NCBI RefSeq assembly: GCF_963676685.1
Contig: NC_092346.1
Coordinates: 30,207,133 to 30,271,132, forward strand
Origin: Mytilus edulis
Lineage: Eukaryota > Mollusca > Bivalvia > Mytilida > Mytilidae
Direction of reading: 5' to 3'
DNA: 64,000 nucleotides
Positions 23,560-36,239 of the stretch are shown in pieces. Positions within the stretch are counted from its first letter, which is position 1. Every line of letters starts with the position of its first letter. The notes under the pieces were generated by a model. The model was not told the DNA's origin. It made no database searches and worked only from the letters and a program-made list of their open reading frames with translations. A program made the position numbers and the translations under genes.

Positions 23560-25130
23560 AACCAACACCTTTCCATCTGGCACCAAAAAAACCTTGTCTT
23601 TGTCTTGTCACAGCCTTGAAATTATTCATTTAGTAAACATCAAATACAATGTCTATTCTTGAATACTTATCGATGCCAGATTATATGTAGGCAGTATGAC
23701 ATTATTTGCATAATCATCAATTATGTTTGCCCAACTTTGTGACCTGGAATGAACCATTGCTGCCCCACCGACGATAAATGCGTCCGAATTTGGATCAGCA
23801 AATCGCAGAATGTTTCAAGTAAACCCATTTACGGCGATTTAATACCACTATTTCAAGAAATATCCTGCGATAAAGACGGAGGAGCAGTTTGGTTTTTATG
23901 GATAAAGAAATATTCCAAGTAAAAGTGACTACTGTGAAAAGAAATGAAAAGTCTAGAAAAGTTTCCAAATCACTTTTAAGGTTCTCTAGCTATGTTTTTG
24001 ACATAGACGTTTCCAGTGTCATTTTGCAGCCAAAATAGGAAAAGGTTATTTTTTATTTGGTTATTTGGTTATTTGCATTTGCTTCAAAAGATCTTCGTAT
24101 TGTTTGGACCAATATCTTGGAATTTATTTACATATCTTACCTGTTCAACAATTTCCTAAATGGAGTATTTGTTTTTTTACAAATCTGACAACTCTTCTAG
24201 AAATGAATTTCTAAACTTGTTCATCACTTTACAAAGCCTTCAAAGCTGTTTAAAGACATCTTTTTGTGTTTTTTGTAGAGTCTTCATTAGGTCGTTCATC
24301 TGTTATAGAATGACCCAAACCACAAGATCTTACAAATTCATCCTCATGTATACTGACTCCATCCATCCACTTGTCTAAATGGGATCTTCGGTTAATCCTA
24401 AAGCACCAATATCGCCCTTCACAATTGCATTATTCTGTGTTTGTGCCTGATCAATTGTGTTATAAGAAAGAAATTTGCTGGTCTTACGTACAGTGCAAGT
24501 ATCATTTTCAAATTCCATTGCCACCTTTGGGTGATTTTCGGGAAGGGAAGTCATATCTTGGAGATGGGTCGGTAACGATCGAGCATAATTTACTTGATCA
24601 AGTCCTAAATCAATACCCTATCATGCGTTATATGGGCTGTTTGTAAAGTACGAAATCTCACTCATGAAATGAGCATAATGTTAAAATCAGAAGAAGTTCT
24701 TATTTTATAATTGAACGCCAGGAATGAAACTGTGGTCGAGATGACTCTATTTCTTCACACCAGTCTTTAAAGTCATTGAACGTCACAGAGCCATGACATA
24801 ATTATATATTCTGAGTTTAGCTTTCATAATCCGAAATTAACAGTTCAAGCAAAAGACATGCAGGTATCTGATGCGCCTGTCTAGTCCTAGGTACATTTGA
24901 ACATACATAAAAAGAATATGCCGTTCTTGGTGTTGCAATATTGGCTTTAGTAAGACATCATGTCCATCCCCTATCACCCAGAGTTTTATAACAAGTCATT
25001 TCAATGTGCAATCCACCAAACATGACGATAAACTTATCTTTTCCGTACAAATCAGGCCATTCCCTGTGAATTTGCTCAGGCATTTCAAAAAGTGGCTGAT
25101 CTGCAGTTACAATTGATCATGATGTTTCTG
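23560..25130 (-). pseudogene. Decayed copy of a multicopy invertebrate protein family
   Basis: Minus-strand translation in several frames gives, in order, TADQPLFEMPEQI, EWPDLYGKDKFIVMFGGLHI, RTRQAHQIPA, IGALGLTEDPI, TAPPSLSQDIS and DAFIVGGAAMVHS. These blocks, in this order, match a large uncharacterised protein family that is multicopy in cnidarians and molluscs and probably spread by mobile elements. Stops and frameshifts occur throughout. Function of the family is unknown to me. Recognition is from memory of the motif order. Confidence 0.6.
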
Positions 25131-25226
25131 CGGGATTCACCACATTTTCGCCTGATCCATCGAATACATGAGAATTACCTGGTAGTGCATACAAATCGCT
25201 CTTGATGTCTATGAATAGTTTGCACA

Positions 25227-25272
25227 TGCGCATAAGTGTTAAACACATGTGTATTGTTAAACACATGTGTAT
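25227..25272 (+). repeat. Short direct repeat TGTTAAACACATGTGTAT
   Basis: Two adjacent copies of an 18-bp word containing the palindrome ACACATGTGT, with a third degenerate half before them. It is non-coding. Confidence 0.5.
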
Positions 25273-25704
25273 CACAACCTTGAAAAATGTTATTAAACCA
25301 ATTCACAATATCATTAGAAATCCAAAAACACTAAATATATAGTAAATAGTTCAAACGATTTTGAAAGAATTTTGTAACATTTTCGCGCATGCGCAAATAC
25401 TTGAAATGTCAAATATTCATTTTTAATAAATATATGATGTAAGGAAGGTAGCCGCCAAACCTGATGATTGTTTTTTACCAAAAGAAGGTCAAAGAAAAGT
25501 TTTCCAGAAAAATCAATATTTTCAAACTGAAGAAAACAGCCATTTTAGAAAATGGCCGTGGCCATCTTGAAAAAGTTTTTATTTGTAATGGCCAGCAGTT
25601 ATTTCTTAAAAAGTATATAATAATGATGCTTTGTGGTAATTTTCATGCTTGTATCACCATTTGCACAATTCCCTCGATTTTGCTTGCTAATATCTTCCAC
25701 TAAA

Positions 25705-25925
25705 CATGCAGACTTCTTATACGTTCAGGTATTTCACATCAAATATTTTATGGAAATATTCTTCATAAAGCACAAAAATGTCAGCATTCACCTCAGAAGC
25801 TAACAAAACCTTTAAATAGACTTATTAAGAAGGGATATAGTTACGATACTGTTGTCAGGTCATTAAAGATTGCATATTTTGGCGTTAATATTGATTCACT
25901 TATAGGGTCTTTGCATCGGAACTAA
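25705..25925 (+). pseudogene. C-terminal relic of a reverse-transcriptase element
   Basis: Plus-strand reading gives ..CRLLIRSGISHQIFYGNILH, then LTKPLNRLIKKGYSYDTVVRS, then SLHRN and a stop. This looks like the C-terminal end of a mussel reverse-transcriptase protein. It is followed by tail-like sequence leading into repeat B. It is low-complexity free but truncated at its 5' end. Confidence 0.5.
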
Positions 25926-26059
25926 ATACATTTATTATTAATAAACCAGATGTTGGCATGACACGGGTTATGTTCTTCTCATATATGTTATGATGGTATG
26001 ATACTAAACCCCTCACGGGGAGGATTGTGCCTTATATTCATATGATGAAGACATAATTT

Positions 26060-26560
26060 TTCAATCAGTTTAATTGAGGTCCGGAGCTGGCATGTCAGTT
26101 AACTGCTAGTAGTCGTCTGATGTTATTTATGTATTATTGTCATTTTGTTTATTTTCTTTGGTTACACCTTCTCTTGAACTGAATTTTAATGTGCGTATTG
26201 CTATGCGTTTACTTTTTTTCTGCATTGGCTAGAGGTGTAGGGGGAGGGTTGAGATCTCACAAACATGTTTAACCCCGCCGCATTTTTGCGCCTGTCCCAA
26301 GACAGGAGCCTCTGACCTTTGTTAGTCTTGTATTATTTTAACTTTTAGTTTCTTGTGTACAATTTGAAGTTTAGTATGGTGTTCATTATCACTGAACCCG
26401 TATATATTTGTTTAGGGGCCAGGTGAAGTACGCCTCCGTGTGCGAGAATTTCTCGTTGCATTGAAGACCTGTTGGTGACCTTCTGCTGTTGTCTGCTCTA
26501 TGGTCGGGTTGTTGTCTCTTTGGCCCACCCCTTATTTCCATTCTCAATTTTATTGTATAT
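26060..26560 (-). repeat. Repeat B, long reverse copy
   Basis: The reverse complement contains the repeat B blocks in order: 'ggaaataaggggtgggccaaagagacaacaacccga', 'gcagacaacagcagaaggtcacc', 'cttcaatgcaacgagaaattctcgcac', 'ggctcctgtcttgggacagg' and 'ggcggggttaaacatg'. It is non-coding. Positions 26561-27307 hold nothing recognised. Confidence 0.65.
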
Positions 26561-27307
26561 ACATAATGTACACAGCCATGTATCACCATCATTGCTGGTG
26601 ATCCGATGGATAAATCTGTTGTAGAGTTGTCACTGACTCAGACCTACTTATGTATATTTAACGCATTTAGAACTAAACTGTGCGAGAAAAAAAACCCAAC
26701 CCCAAAGCATAAGGAGGCTTCCCCGAAAAAGTCACCATTCAAGATTTACACACAATAGCAAAGTTTAACTTTAATCTCTCTCTTCTCTCTTTCTCTATCT
26801 TAATTTTTCATTACTTTTGTTTTTTTATGCGCATAGAAAGCAATTGCAAATTAAAACTTGCACGGATTGCCATAAGTGTGTACTTCGAACACATTCGAAA
26901 ACCTTAGTCCAGTTAACTAATCAAATATGAAGTTATGTAACCTAAATACATACTAAATGTTTTATTACTATCCTGTAAAATTATTACAACATAAGTTTCA
27001 ATGTAGCAAGATAATCGCTAATATCGCCTACGATCTTCTATAATGTTCAGTCTATTTTATTTGATATGATTTATTAGATTTCTTAAGAAATAATAAAACA
27101 TAATATTTGGGATATGTTTTAAAAGGCTGAAAATAATAATAAAAAAAAACCCAGCAACATTGGGACATTCAATAAGATATGTGACTTAGGCCATAAAAAA
27201 GAATAGGTTTGTTTGCCCAAACGCTACCTACCCAATGTAACTCGTTTCTTGGGTTCGTACCAGAACTGTTTTTATTTCTTAAAACACATAAATTTCAATA
27301 TCTATAC

Positions 27308-27939
27308 TGAACCGCAAAATAAACGTCGTTTTTTTTTTATGGAAAACCCAAATTTTCAAATGCATTGAAAAAAAATATTTATGTATTTCGGTTTAGGTAA
27401 ATAACCTTCAAAAGATGCTAGGATTATGTCAAAATCTCTGTTACGGCTGACTGCTTTCATTAATTCGGGCGTTCTCATAGTGGTTTCGCTGAGTCCGTGG
27501 GACGCGTTTCGCAGTCAAATTTTATTATGATGAGATACACGTTGAATCCGTGCCTCTATAAGGGTATTCAAGAGGTGCGAAGTTTTTGTGTCATCATAAT
27601 CTGTTTGATGTAGAACCGATGCCACGACTTAACCGGGGACTTAACCCACTACACAGAGAACAGGCAATATGACGTTTGAATGCTAGAACGTTTATCTGAA
27701 CGCCACAATGCAACAAAGAATACAAATGACCGTCCACGTACTCAACGCTAATGGCGGACACACACGTTACTGATTGTGATATAGTGGTAAAAAACTTTAT
27801 CGATGAACAGTGAATGAACTGAAATGATGAGAATTTTCTAAATAACAAGGTTTTTTTTACGCCCATTCAATAAAAAAATGTAGCATTTATCTTTCGTTAT
27901 GTTTGCCTTAAATTACTGCGACGTTTCTTTTGCGGTTCA
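27308..27939. mobile_element. 632-bp element with 21-bp inverted ends
   Basis: TGAACCGCAAAATAAACGTC at the left and its complement ending GCGGTTCA at the right match at 20 of 21 positions. The interior is non-coding and not palindromic, so this is a deletion-derivative style MITE. Positions 27940-28544 hold nothing recognised. Confidence 0.65.
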
Positions 27940-28544
27940 ATATATATAAAAGTGTATCTAAAAACTGCTGAAAATTATCTGTTTGTTTTTTAAATAAAAA
28001 TTACAAGTAATTTATTAAAAAAGGACATAAAAGCTAGCAACGTATAATGTCGCTGGTCGCACAATTTGATGGCTTTGAAATTTTGAAATTAGTTTAATTA
28101 ATCTAAGAACCCAAATGATAACTTAGTAATTTTATCAGTGATCAGTGATATAGTTTACCTACAGTCAAAATGATGGACTATTTCACATCATAATGTTACA
28201 TTCTCATGTACTATAATCAACCTTGATAGCTGGTAACGTGTTCTCATTTGGTCCGGTTATTTAATGAATGGGTCTGAAACTGCCATATGGTTCCCAAATA
28301 TAGAAATTAATGACCAATTTGGCGAGAATCTCAATTCCTTAGTAGAATGAAACGTGCTTCAAGGTCATAAGTAAAGATGATCAGATACGTTCATGGTTTG
28401 AAGAAATTACCAGAAATTACCAGAAGTATATTTGTGTAAATCTAAATAATGGTAATTGTGTCACCTAAAAAATCCTTCAAAGTTCATAAATATTCTATTA
28501 TAATGCATCAATTAAGTCTTTGTGTCTTTTCTACTATTAATTAT

Positions 28545-28640
28545 CTTTTTGTCTTTTTATTTTTAGCCATGGCGTAGTCAGTTTATTTTCAATCTATGAG
28601 TTTGACTATTCATTTGGTATCTTTCGTTCCGTCATCTTTG
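28545..28640 (+). repeat. Tail repeat T, 3' end only
   Basis: Contains TTTTTAGCCATGGCGTAGTC and ends near GGTATCTTTCG, the 3' end of tail repeat T. The CCGGAGCACC part is missing. Positions 28641-29369 hold nothing recognised apart from a T-run at 29055. Confidence 0.6.
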
Positions 28641-29369
28641 CACCAATTAAACTATATTCTGGCGTTTTATTGTCAATGGGAATTACAACATCAAACCCAT
28701 ACTGTCCATTTTTTTTAGTTTATTATAAAATTATTCTTAAAGACTTAATTTTGAACAAGGATTTGAAGGAGTTTATTGGTGTGCAAACTCGACCATGCAA
28801 CTCACTCTTAAAAAGAGTGTACTAGTATTATTATTAATGATGTAAATATACTGCATGTTAAATGGAATGTTTTTAAGAGCGAAAGGCAGTATTTATTTAT
28901 TAGCAAACTCCGTATATCGAGTTTAATTCCCTAAAAATGCATTGAGCATTTTGTCTATATCTAAAGATTTATGAACGCATAATGAACTATTTCGCCTATG
29001 TATGAATTCATATTCATGACGTCAAGATACTGGCTTATACTCGTAGCCGTTCCTTTTTTTTTTTTTTTAGATTTTTGACCGGTATGAAATCAGGCTGTCT
29101 GGAAGGCCACATAGCACATAGCGTGATGTGAAAGTTCATGCTTTTCGTACTATAATTGGTTATTTGCTAGATCCACGTCCACTGTATAACATATGAGGAC
29201 GAGAAAAAAATATAAATCAAATAAGTTGATTCTGCAAAAAAAAAGGAAAAACAAGACCTGGGAATGAGATGAAGCAAGAAAATGTAAATCAGATTTATCA
29301 CAACCTTATATGCAATTAATACTATGACCAAATACAACCATCATAAAACCAAATTTAGCATACAAATAT

Positions 29370-29545
29370 AGATAAAAAGATGTGGTATGAGTGCAAATAA
29401 GAAAACCACTATAAAGGGCAAAAAATGACTAGTATAAAACAATACCGACAGGAAACCCAATGGACCAATGTATAAAAAAACTTGAAACGAGAAACACTTA
29501 CGAACCACACCAACAAACGAAAACCACTGAACAACAAGATAAATC
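29370..29545 (+). repeat. Repeat A, diverged short copy
   Basis: Starts AAAAAGATGTGGTATGAGTG and continues with the 'accactataaagggc' and 'caacaaacgaaaaccactga' blocks; the middle is deleted. Confidence 0.6.
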
Positions 29546-29869
29546 TGATATCAATTTAGTTTGCATATTGATTGTTTTCTAAAGACTTCGATATGTATCA
29601 AGGGAATCCAGGTGCCGATGTTGGCGCGGTTCATCCTTATGACCCCAACTTACTGGGTTTTCTCCGATTCGATAAAGTCTAGAAGGTGAGACAGGTATGA
29701 TGTTATCTGTAGTGGTTTTAACAAATTTAGTAAGTTTATTTATTAAGTTTGTGATTAGGTCAGTGTTGGTGTAGTCTTCAGTTTTCTATGTTGTGTCACT
29801 TTGTATTATTATTTGTCTGTTGGTATTGCAACCAGGTGGTTAACTATGCGGTACATCATTATGACTTTG

Positions 29870-30450
29870 TTTGTAGCTCTACGATCTCATAGTGTTGGCC
29901 ATTGCAGCTGGTGTAATAGGTTTGTTACACTGGTGGTTTGGTGCTAGTCACCAGTAACACATCTTGCTGCCCTACGTTGTACCATTTCCAAGTTGTGGAT
30001 GTTGTTTGCTGTGTTTGGATTCCAAATGATGCTTGCATACTCCATCTGTGGTCTCACAAGGGTCTTGTAGCATAGTTACTTGGTCTTTCGTGGGCATTGC
30101 GATATATTTCTCTACAGAAAAGCCCTGGTGTTGTTGGCTTTCCTTACTACTTGGTCTATGTGAGTAGTCCAGTTCAGTTTGTAGTGGATGTTGGACCCCA
30201 GATATTTTGCACATTATACTTCCTCTAAGACCATGGATGATATATGACTCTCTAATTGGTTTTCTCTTGTTGGCAATGTGAATGACTTGGCACTTTTTGG
30301 GATTGAATTCCATGAGCCAATCATTCTTCTATTATTGTAGGGTCTCCAGGTCTTTTTGTAGTAGTTCTGCATCTGTGGTGTTTTTTATTTCCCTCTACAA
30401 GACGAAGTCATCGGCAGAGTCTAACTGATGATTTGTTTCATATTGATAAG
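29870..30450 (-). pseudogene. LINE (CR1/Jockey-type) reverse-transcriptase fragment
   Basis: Minus-strand reading gives NTTDAELLQKDLETLQ, then WLMEFNPKKCQVIHIANKRK, then VEKYIAMPTKDQVTMLQDPC and ESKHSKQHPQLGNGTT. These are the conserved blocks following the FADD box of CR1/Jockey-like non-LTR retrotransposons. The longest open piece is 113 codons with frameshifts either side. It is a 5'-truncated, inactive fragment. Confidence 0.72.
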
Positions 30451-30562
30451 TGAAATGAGTAGGTCAGTTAAGGGCCGATTTTGCCCTCAAATTTCAGGTT
30501 CATCTAACGAAAGATTTTGAACACTTTTTAAACACTTTTAAAAGTATCTATTTCATATTAAA

Positions 30563-30960
30563 AAAAAGATGTAGTATGATTACCAATGAGACAACTATCC
30601 ACAAAAGACCAAAATGACACAGACATATACAACTATAGGTCACTGTACGGCCTTCAACAATGAGCAAAGCCCATACCGCATAGTAAGCTATAAAAGGCCC
30701 TGATAAGACAATGTAAAACAATTCAAACGAGAAAACTAACGGCCTTATTTATGTAAAAAAATTAACGAAAAACAAATATGTAACACATAAACAAACGACA
30801 ACCACTGAATTACAGGCTCCTGACTTGGGACAGGCACATACTTAAATAATGTGGCGGGGTTAAACATGTTAGCGGGATCCCAACCCCCCTAACCTGGGAC
30901 AGTGATATAACAGTACAACATAAGAACGAACTATAAAAATCAGTTGAAAAAGGCTTAACT
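30563..30960 (+). repeat. Repeat A, near-complete copy
   Basis: An uninterrupted copy running from GATGTAGTATGATTACCAAT through 'gactatgggacaggcacatac' type blocks to 'cagtacaacataagaacg'. It provides the empty site for both insertions seen in the copy at 3437-5250. Confidence 0.78.
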
Positions 30961-31857
30961 CAGTTGATTTAATTAGTTTATGTGAAAGATTTTAACAGAA
31001 ACGCTCCGATTCAAGCTTAAATATGGAAAATCTATCAAATATGCTAAAAATGTCAATTTACAGATGTTTTTTGTCACAAATGAAAGTGGCTGCATCCGTG
31101 TTCATCCTAAACCTTTGTGTATGTTATGTATTATCATCAAATAAAACTTACATTTCAATATTAAGAATGAACACGAATGCTGCAACTTTCATTTAAGACG
31201 GAAACCGTCTAAAATTTAACTAAAATGTCTTCTCGTTTAATAGTATAGATGTTAAAATTGTGAAGATTTCAGTAATTTACCATGACTTAATGATGCTAGT
31301 ACCCGATATATGTGCATTGTATTGTAAAAAAAAAAACAGCCAATATTTATGTAGCAGAAGCATTCTACTTTCCAATAAATAACTAAAAGTTTACATTTTA
31401 ACAATTTTGTAAAACTGCTATATTTTGGGGCCAAAAAGGGGTCTTACTGAACCAACTCCTTTCACATGTGGAGCAGGAAATTGCCACATGTGGAGCAGGA
31501 TATGTTTACCCTTCCGGAGCACATGAGATCACCCCCAGTTTTTGGTGAGGTTCGTGTTGCTTAGTGTTTAGTTTTCTATGTTGTGTCGTGTGTACTATCT
31601 TTCACCCCTCTTTATCAAATGTTATGAAAAAATAAAAGTACAATCCAATATGTTCATGCATAGATATATCATATCAGTGAATAAATGAAAATAATTGAAA
31701 TATTCAAGTGCAATCATACACGGATATTATTTCATAATCTTAAATGAGATAAGAAATATCATGAACAGTACTGTTAGGGCCAAAATAAATGATGCAGTCA
31801 GTTGGAACACAGATTCTCTTTCTGGACATAAACAACGTAAAAGGATACTGTCATTAT
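30678..31857 (+). repeat. Tandem segmental duplication, left unit (1180 bp)
   Basis: This unit begins at ATAGTAAGCTATAAAAGGCC inside a repeat A copy and ends at TGTCATTATTAT, where the same ATAGTAAGCT word starts the second unit. It includes the tail of repeat A, a unique block with AAACGCTCCGATTCAAGCTT, a T fragment at about 31500-31600 and a block ending GTAAAAGGATACTGTC. Confidence 0.82.
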
Positions 31858-32606
31858 TATAGTAAGCTATAAAAGGCCCTGATAAGACAATGTAAAACAA
31901 TTCAAACGAGAAAACTAACGACCTTATTTATGTAAAAAAATGAACGAAAAACAAATATGTAACACATAAACAAACGACAACCACTGAATTACAGGCTCCT
32001 GACTTGGGACAGGCACATACTTAAATAATGTGGCGGGGTTAAACATGTTAGCGGGATCACCCCCCCCCCTAAACCTGGGACAGTGGTATAACAGTACAAC
32101 ATAAGAACGAACTATAAAAATCAGTTGAAAAAGGCTTAACTCAGTTGATTTAATTAGTTTATGTGAAAGATTTTAACAGAAACGCTCCGATTCAAGCTTA
32201 AATATGGAAAATCTATCAAATATGCTATAAAATGTCACTTTACAGATGTTTTTTTGTCACAAATGAAAGTGGCTGCATCCGTGTTCATCCTCAACCTTTA
32301 TGTATTATCATCAAATAAAACTTACATTTCAATATGAAGAATGAACACGAATGCTGCAACTTTCATTTAAGACGGAAACCGTACAATCCAATATGTTCAT
32401 GCATAGATATATCATATCAGTGAATAAATGAAAATAATTGAAATATTCAAGTGCAATCATACACGAATAATATTTCATAATCTTAAATGAGATAAGAAAT
32501 ATTATGAACAGTACTGTTAGGGCCAAAATAACGGTGATGCAGTCAGTTGGAACACAGATTCTCTTTCTGGACAAACACAACGTAAAAGGATATTGTCATT
32601 ATTATT
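31858..32606 (+). repeat. Tandem segmental duplication, right unit (749 bp)
   Basis: Same order as the left unit at high identity, except that about 430 bp (equivalent to 31209-31639 of the left unit) are missing at a GT/GT junction after GACGGAAACC. The missing part contains the T fragment, so either the left unit gained it or the right unit lost it. Confidence 0.82.
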
Positions 32607-34490
32607 GAACCCATTGGTCACCACGTCCTTAAATTAGGGTCAGAAGTTTGCGGCTGTAATCTTGATAATATTTGACCACGGTGTACCAAATAACCTTAAT
32701 GGACTCGACAGAGATAAGTTAATAGAAAGAGAAACTTTTTCAGAGAGCCACCACCGGTGTTGTTCTGGGGTTTGGAAGGCCAGGATAGGTATGTATTTTT
32801 TTTGCAGCTTGTAAATTATTTTAAAGGTTTAAAGCAACATAAAAAAAAACATACGAACACAAATTTTAAAAGTTTTGTAAATACACACACACTGCACTGT
32901 TCGTTGCAAGTGTGAGCTAGTAAATTTAGAAATATGTTCTTGGCATTAAAACATCAATTTAAAGGGGAAGATCATCTAATGACATACTTGAAAATTACCA
33001 TATACGAAAAAAGCACACTTTTTTATTGTTGTTCTCTGTCTTACAACTTAGTCTTTTTTGTTTTAAAGTGCAGTTCTTTATCTTGGTGCATAGCAATGAA
33101 CAATATGCCAAGAACCACTTTCCGTTCTTCTTGCATTCTATTTGGTTATGACTTTCTAATTTTCTTATAATATTATTTGTTTTTTTAAACCTTATATTCA
33201 AAGATTTAAATGAAAAAGTGCGATTTAAAAAAAAAAAAAAAAAACAGAAAAAAAAGAAAAAGAAAAGAAATTGTTTTACCAACAGAAAAGTTAAATTCTG
33301 CAGTCGAAGAGAGACCAGCAAAGAATTGCAAAAAACAAAACAATGAAAAGACACAAAACTAACCAAAAAAACGGGGGTAATCTCAGGCGCTTCTGAAGAT
33401 GTTATCAGATCCTGTCCATGCTGCTAGATGTGACTAATTGATTACATGGCGAATAAAGAAGAAAAATATAAAAAAAAAAAGTGCATTGAAAAAATGGCAG
33501 TCATAAATGTGTTGTGAAAAATCCAGAATTTAAAATCACTTATACTGTCAAACCAAAAGGTTGTCCCAAGCATGAACAGCAGAAATGTATATTTACTTTC
33601 TCTAGAATTTTGCTAAAACTGAATATTAAGGAAATTTCAAGCAATGTCACAATCAAATTTTTACACGTAGAAAATTACGCTGAAAAATTAGGGTCTAAAA
33701 AATTGCTTAAGAATATAACTGGCTTCAAAAACTTTTTGTTTACTATAAGACGTGCAAAGGATTAAAACTGGGCCTTACATTTTGGTATTATCCCAAATTG
33801 GTCATTATTCTACAAAACGAAAAAAACGATAAACACAACTTTTATTAGGTACAACACAGTATATATACTAAAATTATGAATCCTAAATGATGCCAAATTT
33901 GTATTATATAAACGTCAATTATTGTTTTATTTTTCAGTTTTTAACATAAATATCTTAGGTTACCCCTGCTCCAAATTCTTTTTGTATCTAGGGATTATCG
34001 GTACCCGTTAGCACATTTGTAAAAGGGCTTTTTATTGTAAGTTGTGGCAAATGTTTTCAGAAGCTTTAAAAATATGTCTGCAAAATCCACAAAATTCTCA
34101 ATTTTTGAGAACATTTTCCGAATCTGTGACTATTGAGCATGTAATGTTCTTTCACTAAATTATTTGTTTTACACAGAATTAAAGCTTTAAAAAAGAAAAT
34201 GACTTTGTGTGAATCCTTTTTTCGAATACTAAAAAGTAATTTAATAAAGTTGAAACTCAAGACAATATTTGAGGACAACTAAAGCTATGAATAACACCGG
34301 GAGTCAAGTCAAATGGACACGTCATCTGTTGTGTACGCAAACTAGAAGTCACATTCTATTTTTATTTGTTTTTTATTTCAATTTTGACATTTCTTACTTC
34401 AGACAAGTTTAGCTTTTTTAATCTGTAATTGACATTTCTCATACCAAGCTGACATTTCTTCCTTTCATATTGACATTTCTAACTTCGTAT
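32607..34490. other. AT-rich stretch, no gene recognised
   Basis: Contains A-runs (33229-33247, 33469-33481) and an 83-codon open frame at 33514-33765 (basic, no family recognised, no splice context). I do not call it a gene. Confidence 0.4.
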
Positions 34491-34494
34491 AAAA

Positions 34495-34600
34495 AAGTGG
34501 TGTAATTGCCAATGAGACATCTCTCTACAAGAGACCAAAATGACACAGAAATTAACAACGATAGGTCACCTTACGGCCTTCAACAATGAGCAAAACTGAC
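34495..34600 (+). repeat. Repeat A, 5' fragment
   Basis: Holds GTGGTGTAATTGCCAATGAG to the 'cttcaacaatgagcaaa' block, truncated. Confidence 0.62.
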
Positions 34601-34691
34601 ATTTTTCACTATCAATTTTGCATTTCTAACTTCGTTGTTGACTTTTCTCAATTCCAAGTCAATATCATTCACTTTACCGTTGGCATTACTT

Positions 34692-34956
34692 AGGGATCTA
34701 CCATTTGATTTTTATGGGGGCTAGGATGAAAAATTTTGTCCTGCATTTTTTTTAGTTGTAATCTCTGTCCTGTCTTTTTATTTTTCACTCTATTCGGTCC
34801 TGCCTTTTTTTTTATTAGTTTATCCTGACTTTTTTTACAAAGTGTCTCATCCTGCCTTTTGTTTTACTCAAAACTCCTGTCCTGCCTATTTTTTTCAAAT
34901 TTCATCCTAGCCCCCCCCCCTCCCCCCCCCCCATAAAAATCAAATGGTAGCTCCCT
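34692..34956. mobile_element. 265-bp foldback MITE with C/G-runs
   Basis: AGGGATCTACCATTTGATTT at the left is mirrored at the right end (complement of TGGTAGCTCCCT), extending about 38 bp through TTTTATGGGGG and a long C-run. The inner part repeats TCCTGCCTTTTT motifs. Confidence 0.72.
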
Positions 34957-35129
34957 TAATTCCAAGTTGATATTTCCCAATTTAAACTTGGATGTGATCA
35001 ATGTAAACCTGAACAATTCTCAGTTCCAAATTTTATGTGATGAATTTAAAATTGATATTTCCTCCTTCCCACTTGACATTGCTTATGCTGTTCCAACTTT
35101 GAAGTGAAAATGTAAACTTGATAAGGGTG

Positions 35130-35450
35130 GACGTTTGGTTCCATTAAACGTTAAACCCGCTGCAATTGTTTGCACCTGTCCTATGTAAGGAATGTGATGA
35201 CCAGTAGTTATCTGTGGTTCATAAGTGTTTCTCGTTTCTATCGTTTTTATATAGATTAGACCGTTGGTTTTCCCGTTTGAATGTTTTTACATAAGTACTT
35301 TTTGGGGCCCTTTATAGCTGTGCGGTGTGAACCAATGCTCCTTGTTGAAGACCGTACTTAGACCTATGATATTATGGTTTACTTTTATAAATTGTGACTT
35401 GGATGAAGAGGTCAGTGTCTCATTGGCACTCATACCATATCTTCTTATAT
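35130..35450 (-). repeat. Repeat A, reverse diverged copy
   Basis: The reverse complement starts GATATGGTATGAGTGCCAAT and holds the 'gagacactgacctc', 'cttcaacaaggag' and 'gcgggtttaacg' blocks. It is closer to the copy at 512-800 than to the others. Positions 35451-36239 hold a short T fragment at about 35750-35790 and nothing else recognised. Confidence 0.62.
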
Positions 35451-36239
35451 CTGTTGAACGTGGGATATAACTGACCTATATTCTTACACTGACATAGTAA
35501 CTGACTTTCTACCACAATTATCGCACGATTTATCACTGGACTGAATAATTCCTGATTCTGGAATTTTTCTTTATTATCGAACTAGTATACTTGTTGAAAA
35601 ACTAACTTCGTAACTTTTCGTCTCTATGTTAGTTGTTTGTTGTTGTTTTTTTTGAGTCAAGTAATTTCCAAGTAATTTTTTATTGTTTGTTCTCATGTTA
35701 TGCTGTTACACAATTATCCTATGTTGGGGTAGGTTTGAGCACCCATAAAAATCCCGGAGCACCTGAGATCATCCCCAGTTTTCTTTCAAAAAGGAAGTGT
35801 TACGAAACATAATGACTAAATGCAAGTTTTAAGTTTTGTTCATATTTGTTCTACCTCCACCAGTCGGATATTTTGTGAAGAAATCACGGAGTTACGACGT
35901 CACTGTAAGACGCCCAAGTTTTTTTTCAGTCACAAAGGAATCCATCTAACTAAGAAATATTATTTTCCATAAAAATGGTTAACTACAAGTTTATACAACT
36001 TAATGGGTTTTTAGATTGAAAACTACGTCCAGTGGCAAATATTTCTGTCATTCATGGTTAGAACAACTGACAAGACATTCAATAGAAATAGGGAATATCT
36101 ATGAGTTTATTTGTTCAAAAATATACAGGTTTCGATAAGGCGAATCTACCTAATAAATCCTATAGCTGACTTGAAAAGGGTGAAGGTCAAACGGACGTTA
36201 ACGTTCGTTCTAAGTGTAAATCTATAGTACGCTTCTATT

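Noticed and set aside
29972..30313. 113-codon minus-strand frame as a host gene
   Set aside because: Its peptide is a frameshifted CR1/Jockey-type reverse-transcriptase segment.
33514..33765. 83-codon basic frame as a gene
   Set aside because: No recognised family, no splice context and AT-rich surroundings where such frames arise by chance.
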